A stretch of DNA of 64,000 bases from Flavobacterium salmonis (GTDB lineage Bacteria; Bacteroidota; Bacteroidia; Flavobacteriales; Flavobacteriaceae), in contig NZ_CAIJDP010000084.1 of assembly GCF_903819435.1 (NCBI RefSeq), positions 1-64,000 of the forward strand, in the 5' to 3' direction. The position numbers and the translations under genes are program-made. Of the stretch, positions 59,023-64,000 are shown piece after piece. Position 1 is the stretch's first letter, and each line of letters begins with the position of its first letter. The notes beneath the pieces are model-generated. The model saw nothing but the letters and a program-made list of their open reading frames with translations. It ran no database searches and was not told the DNA's origin.

Positions 59023-59991
59023 TTATTTTGAAGTAATATAATCCACAATCATAGTGGCATGGATACGTGAATTTTCTATAAACCATTTATGCGTCTGCAT
59101 GCCGCCGCAAACCACACCTGCCAAAAATAATCCTTCAACATTCGTTTCCATCGTTTCAGCATTATAAGTTGGTATTTTCAATTCATCTTTGGATAACTCA
59201 ATGCCCATTTTTTCAAGGAAAGACAAATCAGGTTTATAGCCCGTTAATGCTAAAACAAAGTCATTATTAATCGTTATTTTACCATTTGGAGTTTCTACTT
59301 CTACTTCGTTCTCCCTGATTTCAGTAATATTCGATTCAAAATACGCTTTAATACTTCCTTCATCGATTCGGTTTTCAATATCAGGCTTTACCCAGTATTT
59401 TACTCTATTATTGATTTCGGTTTTGCGAATTACCATCGTTACATTCGCTCCTTTTCGCCAGCATTCCAAAGCGGCATCCACAGAGGAATTATTTGCTCCC
59501 ACAACAAGAATATCCCTAAAAGCATATTCATGCGCTTCTTTGTAATAATGACGAACTTTAGGTAACTCTTCACCTTTTACATTCATTTCGATTGGAATAT
59601 CATAAAACCCTGTTGCGATAACTACATTTTTGGTTTCGTAAAGACTTTTATCTGTTGTGATTTTAAAAATATGATTTTCAAGTCTCTGAACTTCTGTGAC
59701 CTTTTCGAATAAATTAATATTGAAATTAAAATAACGGTGAATATTTCTATAATATTCCAAAGCCTCCTGACGACCCGGTTTGGGAGCCAGACAGTTGAAA
59801 GGAATATTGCCTATTTCAAGCCTTTCCGCAGTAGAAAAAAACGTCATATACAAAGGATAATTGAAAATACTGTTTACAATTGCCCCTTTCTCGATAATCA
59901 GGTAATTCAGGTTTTTCTTTTGAGCTTCAATTGCACATGCAAGCCCGATTGGACCTCCTCCCACAATAATCAGATCGTATGGATATGTCAT
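59023..59991 (-). CDS. ypdA: YpdA-type bacillithiol-disulfide reductase
   Basis: FAD/NADPH flavoprotein of 322 residues related to thioredoxin reductase, which in bacillithiol-using bacteria reduces bacillithiol disulfide. The FAD-binding motif is LIIVGGGPIGLACAIEAQKK (8-27) and the NADPH motif is ILVVGANNSSVDAALECWRK (about 160-179). The C-terminal FLAGVVCGGMQTHKWFIENS (about 289-308) is YpdA-specific. It lacks the CxxC pair of thioredoxin reductase, consistent with YpdA. It is 8 bases downstream of the CYTH gene on the minus strand, so they are cotranscribed. Confidence 0.9.
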   Translation of the reverse strand: MTYPYDLIIVGGGPIGLACAIEAQKKNLNYLIIEKGAIVNSIFNYPLYMTFFSTAERLEIGNIPFNCLAPKPGRQEALEYYRNIHRYFNFNINLFEKVTEVQRLENHIFKITTDKSLYETKNVVIATGFYDIPIEMNVKGEELPKVRHYYKEAHEYAFRDILVVGANNSSVDAALECWRKGANVTMVIRKTEINNRVKYWVKPDIENRIDEGSIKAYFESNITEIRENEVEVETPNGKITINNDFVLALTGYKPDLSFLEKMGIELSKDELKIPTYNAETMETNVEGLFLAGVVCGGMQTHKWFIENSRIHATMIVDYITSK

Positions 59992-59998
59992 AAAATTG

Positions 59999-60472
59999 TT
60001 ATTTTTGCCAGTCTTTAAAAGGATTTTTGCTTAAATAAGCATTGTAGTATCTTTCATCATTTGTAACCTCATCACCCAGCCAATCCGGTTTTTCAAAAGT
60101 TTCCGTTTCAGATTCCAATTCTACTTCTGCCATTACCAAACCTTCATTTTCTCCATAAAATTCATCCACTTCAAAAACATGTTTGCCTGATTGTATTTCA
60201 AAACGTGTTTTTTCAATCTTTCCCTTCTCACATAATTTAAGCAATTCCTGTGCTTCGTCTAACGGAATTTCATTCTCCCACTCAAAACGCGTCATTCCGC
60301 CATGCTGACCGATTCCTTTTATCGTAATGAATCCTTTTTCGCCTTTAATTCGAACGCGGACAGTTCTTTCAGGAAGCGAACTCAAATAGCCCTGAGCGAT
60401 TTTGTTTTGGACGAAAGCCTGTGCCTTAAATTTGTCTGATTTTACAAGAAACTTTCTTTCAATCTCAACCAT
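59999..60472 (-). CDS. CYTH-domain phosphohydrolase (triphosphatase-like)
   Basis: The 157-residue protein is a single CYTH domain, with the Ex-E-R-K-F motif (VEIERKFLVKSDKF, 2-15), IAQGYLSSLPERTVRVRIKG (about 25-44) and alternating Glu/Lys/Arg strands later (MAEVELESETETFEKPDWLG). CYTH enzymes hydrolyse triphosphates such as inorganic tripolyphosphate or thiamine triphosphate in a tunnel lined with acidic residues, using Mg2+. The substrate is not assigned. It is cytosolic and paired with ypdA, without an obvious shared pathway. Confidence 0.92.
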   Translation of the reverse strand: MVEIERKFLVKSDKFKAQAFVQNKIAQGYLSSLPERTVRVRIKGEKGFITIKGIGQHGGMTRFEWENEIPLDEAQELLKLCEKGKIEKTRFEIQSGKHVFEVDEFYGENEGLVMAEVELESETETFEKPDWLGDEVTNDERYYNAYLSKNPFKDWQK

Positions 60473-60566
60473 TAGTTCTGCAAATTAAATTTTATGCAAG
60501 TTACTTAATTTAACGCTAAACTGAATTCGTTGGATCGGATTTTGAGAATTAAAAAAAGTGATTTCA

Positions 60567-61613
60567 TCAGGCCTTTTCTAAAAAAGCCGAATCCCAGTTT
60601 TTAGTTTTACTGTACCACAATTGTCCGTTCAAAACTTCCAATGGGCAATCAATATTATTCGTATAAAGTGCTCCGGTACCCAATCCCTGAGGCATGTTAG
60701 AATTTAGTAAAAATGTCCATTGTGCGATGGCATTTAAACCAATATTGCTTTCCAGTGCTGAGGTAATCCACCAGCCAATAGTATATTTTTCTGCTAATGT
60801 AATCCACTCCTGAGTCCCTCTGAATCCACCAACAAAACTTGGCTTCAAAATGATATATTGTGGCTTGATTGTTTGCAAAAGTGCTTCTTTTTCTTCAAAT
60901 GAAAATACACCAATCAGTTCCTCATCCAAAGCAATAGGAAAAGGGGTGTTTTTACATAACCCTGCCATACTGTCAGTATTGTTTTTTTGAATAGGCTGCT
61001 CTACACTATGTAATTCAAAACCAGATAATTGATTTAATTTATCTAAAGCTTCATTTAAAGGGAAAGCACCGTTCGCATCTACCCTGATTTCTATTTGATC
61101 GGAAGTAAAATGAGTCCTGATAAAGCGTAATAACTCAAGCTCTTTTTGAAAATCTATAGCTCCGATCTTGAGTTTTATACAAGTAAAACCCTGTTGCAGT
61201 TTTTCTTTGATCTGCTCTTTCATGAAGGTTTCTTCTCCCATCCAGACCAAACCATTTATGACAATTGATTTTGAATTATTCGTGAAATCTGAAGGAAATA
61301 ATAAATACGGATTTTCACTTTTCAGAGATAAAAAAGCCATTTCGATTCCGAATTGAATGGAAGGAAATTCGAGTAATTTTTCCCAAAGAACATCCTCACC
61401 TAAATCAATATTTTGGCAAGCCCAATTTAATTTGGCCTCATAATCTTCCCTGTCGTCAGCACTTAGTCCTCTTAAAATACCACACTCTCCTATTCCTTTT
61501 TTACCGTTTTCTTCCAGAATTATAAACCAGGTTTCTTTTTCGGTCATAATACCTCTGGACGTTCCAGAAGGACGTTTGAATTCGAGCATGTATTTATGGT
61601 AAGTAGCTTTCAT
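60567..61613 (-). CDS. menC: o-Succinylbenzoate synthase
   Basis: Enolase-superfamily enzyme that dehydrates SHCHC to o-succinylbenzoate in menaquinone synthesis. The 348-residue protein has the capping domain with RPSGTSRGIMTEKETWFI (about 14-31). In the barrel, Lys motif CIKLKIGAIDF (about 146-156) supplies the catalytic K-x-K, IRVDANGAFPLNEA gives the first metal Asp, SVEQPIQ the Glu, IALDEEL the second Asp and YIILKPSFVGG the opposite Lys. Dipeptide epimerases share the fold; the MenC reading is favoured because menaquinone is the standard quinone of Flavobacteria. Other men genes are not in view. Confidence 0.85.
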   Translation of the reverse strand: MKATYHKYMLEFKRPSGTSRGIMTEKETWFIILEENGKKGIGECGILRGLSADDREDYEAKLNWACQNIDLGEDVLWEKLLEFPSIQFGIEMAFLSLKSENPYLLFPSDFTNNSKSIVINGLVWMGEETFMKEQIKEKLQQGFTCIKLKIGAIDFQKELELLRFIRTHFTSDQIEIRVDANGAFPLNEALDKLNQLSGFELHSVEQPIQKNNTDSMAGLCKNTPFPIALDEELIGVFSFEEKEALLQTIKPQYIILKPSFVGGFRGTQEWITLAEKYTIGWWITSALESNIGLNAIAQWTFLLNSNMPQGLGTGALYTNNIDCPLEVLNGQLWYSKTKNWDSAFLEKA

Positions 61614-61630
61614 AGGTGATGCTTTTTTAA

Positions 61631-61707
61631 ACCATATAAGTGATTATAAGAAAATTTAAGTTAGCTTTTTCGGCAAATTTAAATAAACCTGTAATCACTT
61701 ATATGGT
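61631..61707. repeat. 16-bp inverted repeat
   Basis: ACCATATAAGTGATTA (61631-61646) is exactly inverse to TAATCACTTATATGGT (61692-61707) with a 45-base spacer that contains TTTAAGTTAG words. It fills most of the gap between the minus-strand TPR and menC genes. Confidence 0.6.
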
Positions 61708-61717
61708 GAAAATATTT

Positions 61718-62920
61718 TTAATTATATAATTTCAAGATCCTCTCAAAGTCGGATGAAGGCAATCCTGCTTTTTGAAAAAGAGCAAAATCCTGTTTAGTTT
61801 TGTCTGTCCAGCTTAAACTATCAGTAACGTTTTGAGACTGGTACTTTTTGTAAATTGCTTTTGCATCACCGTAATTATCACTAACCAAATAGGCATGCGC
61901 TAAATTTAATTTTACAAGTAATTCAGTATCATCCAGTTTTTCACCTTCTTTTAAAAACTTTATCGCTTTTGCGTATTGTTTGGTCAAAATATAACTGTAA
62001 CCAATAGAACTGTAATCAAGTGCTGTGGCTTTTCCTGCGGTGATTATTGTATTTAATTTAGGAATTGCCTCGTTGTATTTTTGAAGTCTAATTAAAGTAT
62101 TTGCCTGAGTACGCAAATCATTATAAATGTTTTTAGAAATAGAAGCGTCATTATAACAGGAATTTCCAAAATCCTTATAAACCTTAGTTTTCTCTATGGC
62201 AAGCAATTTTTGAAACTCGCCATAACGGTATTGCTTCATGATTTTATCTAAAATACAGACGCAAAAATCGTCAGAATTTGCCATTTTTTGTGCCATTGTA
62301 GAGGTTTTACACAAGCTGACAATTTCGTTTTTATTATCCTGATTCCATCCACGGTTTAGTTTTGTATCAACCCAGGGCACAACTTCTAAAACTATTTTTT
62401 GTTTCAATAGCCAGTTTTTGCTTTCGAAGCCAAACCAAATTGTAGTGGTGTTTGCATTAAGGCAAGAAGATTTGTCTATTGACAAACGTTTAGCATCTTT
62501 ACTTACTGGTTCTGTCTGGGCATAACAGGCATCATTTACTTTTCCGTTATCAATGTATTTTTTTGCATTTGTATCTGAGGTAAAAACTGCATAAGTACAT
62601 TTATCATCACCTGAAATTTTTGACATTATTAATACTGCTCCTGCAGAACCCTGGCCTATTCCGTAAGGATCAGGAATAGCTTTTAGTACAGAAACCAGAC
62701 TATTTGCCATTTGCTGATTCTCATCCAAAAGTGTTATTCTGTAAACAATTTCAGTTGTACCAATAGGTAAATCTTCAGTTTTAACATTGATTCTGTCACC
62801 TGCAGACACGAGTATTTCTTTTGTAGTGGCACGCTCTTTATCCCAATATCCATCTTTTTGAGCGGAAACATTATAAAAAAAACTAATTAAAAATAAAACT
62901 AAAATTTTCTTCAAATTCAT
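61718..62920 (-). CDS. Secreted tetratricopeptide-repeat protein
   Basis: A 400-residue protein starting at ATG 62920 (MNLKKILVLFLISFFYNVSAQ). The upstream in-frame ATG at 62947 adds 9 residues before the signal peptide and is less likely. After signal cleavage the N-terminal half (about 22-200) is beta-rich and unassigned, with cysteines in CTYAVF, DACYAQ and SSCLN that could form disulfides in the periplasm. The C-terminal half (about 265-375) holds TPR-like helix pairs, for example YNEAIPKLNTIITAGKATAL and LLVKLNLAHAYLVSDNYGDA. No function is assigned. The upstream region is a CAAT-word tract. Confidence 0.75.
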   Translation of the reverse strand: MNLKKILVLFLISFFYNVSAQKDGYWDKERATTKEILVSAGDRINVKTEDLPIGTTEIVYRITLLDENQQMANSLVSVLKAIPDPYGIGQGSAGAVLIMSKISGDDKCTYAVFTSDTNAKKYIDNGKVNDACYAQTEPVSKDAKRLSIDKSSCLNANTTTIWFGFESKNWLLKQKIVLEVVPWVDTKLNRGWNQDNKNEIVSLCKTSTMAQKMANSDDFCVCILDKIMKQYRYGEFQKLLAIEKTKVYKDFGNSCYNDASISKNIYNDLRTQANTLIRLQKYNEAIPKLNTIITAGKATALDYSSIGYSYILTKQYAKAIKFLKEGEKLDDTELLVKLNLAHAYLVSDNYGDAKAIYKKYQSQNVTDSLSWTDKTKQDFALFQKAGLPSSDFERILKLYN

Positions 62921-62929
62921 CTTTTTCAA

Positions 62930-63035
62930 TATCAAATTCAATAACAAAAATCAATTTCAATGCCTGCAAATGTCAACAATCAATTTCAATTTCAATGCAA
63001 AAATCAATTTCAATATAAAACTGCAATACGCTTCG
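62930..63035. repeat. CAAT-word low-complexity tract
   Basis: TCAATTTCAATGC, AAAATCAATTTC and related words repeat through the gap between the TPR gene and the helicase gene, the same vocabulary as at 18 and 46.6 kb. Confidence 0.55.
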
Positions 63036-63088
63036 TTTTTGCTTGACATTTTTAACTTCGAACATTAAACCTGAAACTAAAAATTTTA

Positions 63089-64000
63089 TCAATCCGGTTC
63101 GTTCATGATTTTTTCACGATACTTTTTGCCAATAAGCAAGATCATGTTTTTCTTGTAATCTTCAACCAGCCATTCGCGGTAATTTTTACTGCATTGACTC
63201 AAACATTTCGCATAACGTTTAATTCGGCATTCGATATCATCATCCAGCTCTTTGCCTAATGCTTTTGCTTCCTGAAGTGTTTCGGTATTATCAACGCACA
63301 TTCCCGCGTGCTGTTCCAGCGATTTATCCAAAACAATCTTAGAACGTAAATTTTGCTTAATGGCTAATTTATGTTCTTCATCAACATCAAAAGTTACATC
63401 AGCAGTTTTACTGAATTTTGCACGCAACTCTGGTGGCATATTGTACTTGAAATACAATTCGATTTCGGTATCATCGCGCAAATTCTCCAAATAAAATTCG
63501 GGTGATTTAAAGATGTGCTGCCAGTTTACAGGCTCACTCCACAAACCAAAACGGGCTGCATTATTACCTAAATCGATAACTGTAAACTCATCTTTGCCTG
63601 GCAATTTACGAGACCCGCGACCAATCATCTGGTAATACAATGTCAGTGATTTTGTGGCTCTGTTAAGGATAATAGTTTCAACTGTTGGCTCATCGAAACC
63701 TGTGGTTAAGATTCCGACAGAAGTTAAAATAGCATCAGGCGTTTTTTTGAACCAGGCCAAAATATCCTTACGTTCTTCGGCACTGCTTGTATTATCAAGG
63801 TGTCTGATGTCGTAACCGGCTTCTCTAAAGGTTTCATAAACATATAACGAAGTATGAATACCGTTATTGAAAATCAGGGTTTTTTTACCCAATGAGCGCT
63901 CTGTGTATGCATGCAAAAGTTTTTCCTGCATGATAGTATTAGTATACAAATCATCAGATGATTTTACAGTATAATCTCCGTTGATCCCCACTTTTAGAGA
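63089..64000 (-). CDS. DEAD/DEAH-box helicase, C-terminal part (cut by window edge)
   Basis: The frame is open to the end of the window, so the N-terminus and the Walker A/DEAD motifs lie outside. The visible 300-odd residues contain the superfamily 2 helicase C domain: TLIFNNGIHTSLYVYETFRE (motif IV area), SVGILTTGFDEPTVETIILN (motif V) and YYQMIGRGSRKLPGKDEFTV (motif VI, with the Q-x-x-G-R-x-x-R pattern). The C-terminal 170 residues carry a lysine-rich region with Cys-containing GMCVDNTETLQ and KCLSQCSKNY. It resembles RecQ/Rad3-like or restriction-type helicases, but the class cannot be fixed without the N-terminus. Confidence 0.85.
   Translation of the reverse strand, partial: SLKVGINGDYTVKSSDDLYTNTIMQEKLLHAYTERSLGKKTLIFNNGIHTSLYVYETFREAGYDIRHLDNTSSAEERKDILAWFKKTPDAILTSVGILTTGFDEPTVETIILNRATKSLTLYYQMIGRGSRKLPGKDEFTVIDLGNNAARFGLWSEPVNWQHIFKSPEFYLENLRDDTEIELYFKYNMPPELRAKFSKTADVTFDVDEEHKLAIKQNLRSKIVLDKSLEQHAGMCVDNTETLQEAKALGKELDDDIECRIKRYAKCLSQCSKNYREWLVEDYKKNMILLIGKKYREKIMNEPD

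Overview
The window looks like a chromosomal segment of a Flavobacterium-type bacterium (Bacteroidota). The evidence is low G+C, Bacteroidota -7 promoter boxes (TAnnTTTG) in front of several genes, type IX secretion C-terminal sorting domains on two large secreted proteins, a YpdA-type reductase, and gene content typical of that genus. No rRNA, tRNA or CRISPR array was seen.

Layout. 0-0.4 kb: the 3' end of an IS3-type transposase, abutting a truncated zinc-finger/helix-turn-helix gene. 0.5-7.6 kb: dnaK, a thioesterase, a 1003-residue secreted pectate-lyase-like protein and an MscS channel gene with two in-frame stops. 7.7-14.5 kb: hydrolase, DUF1398, sulfurtransferase, ModF-like ABC protein, an HxlR regulator divergent from an SDR/quinone-reductase pair, and pcm. 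14.7-22.6 kb: mostly plus-strand housekeeping genes (two dehydrogenases, YggS, exonuclease/GIY-YIG protein, K+ channel, miaA, acyl-ACP thioesterase). 22.7-26.3 kb: phosphate transporter with its DUF47 partner, then hutH. 26.6-32.1 kb: a threonine operon thrA-thrB-thrC behind a Thr-rich leader peptide, with repeats in both internal gaps.

32.1-35.8 kb is the accessory region. The last 105 bp of thrC are repeated at 33.0 kb, and a decayed 58-bp part of them at 35.74 kb. The three copies bracket two cassettes. The first holds one unrecognised gene. The second holds a two-gene CBASS-like anti-phage operon (CD-NTase plus 4-TM effector) and a convergent XRE regulator. The promoter-like sequences in front of both cassettes' genes are 38/46 identical. 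I read this as repeated insertion of defence cassettes at the 3' end of thrC.

35.9-64 kb: small lipoprotein/membrane genes, GNAT, Crp-type regulator, a PL1 pectate lyase behind a LacI-type palindrome, a HipA-like kinase/DUF3037 pair, PASTA-RluA pair, ddl, DUF421, coaD, PhnA-like protein, fasciclin protein, two tandem ExbD genes, a T9SS leucine-rich-repeat protein, rpsA, a class V aminotransferase, msrA-selO, a minus-strand run (TPR protein, menC, CYTH, YpdA) and the C-terminal part of a DEAD/DEAH helicase cut by the window edge.

Intergenic space holds several dispersed repeat types: a covarying hairpin (43.97 and 54.46 kb), TGTCA-bounded palindromes (30.5 and 58.95 kb), CGCAGATT palindromes (38.45 kb) and CAAT-word tracts (18, 46.6 and 63 kb).
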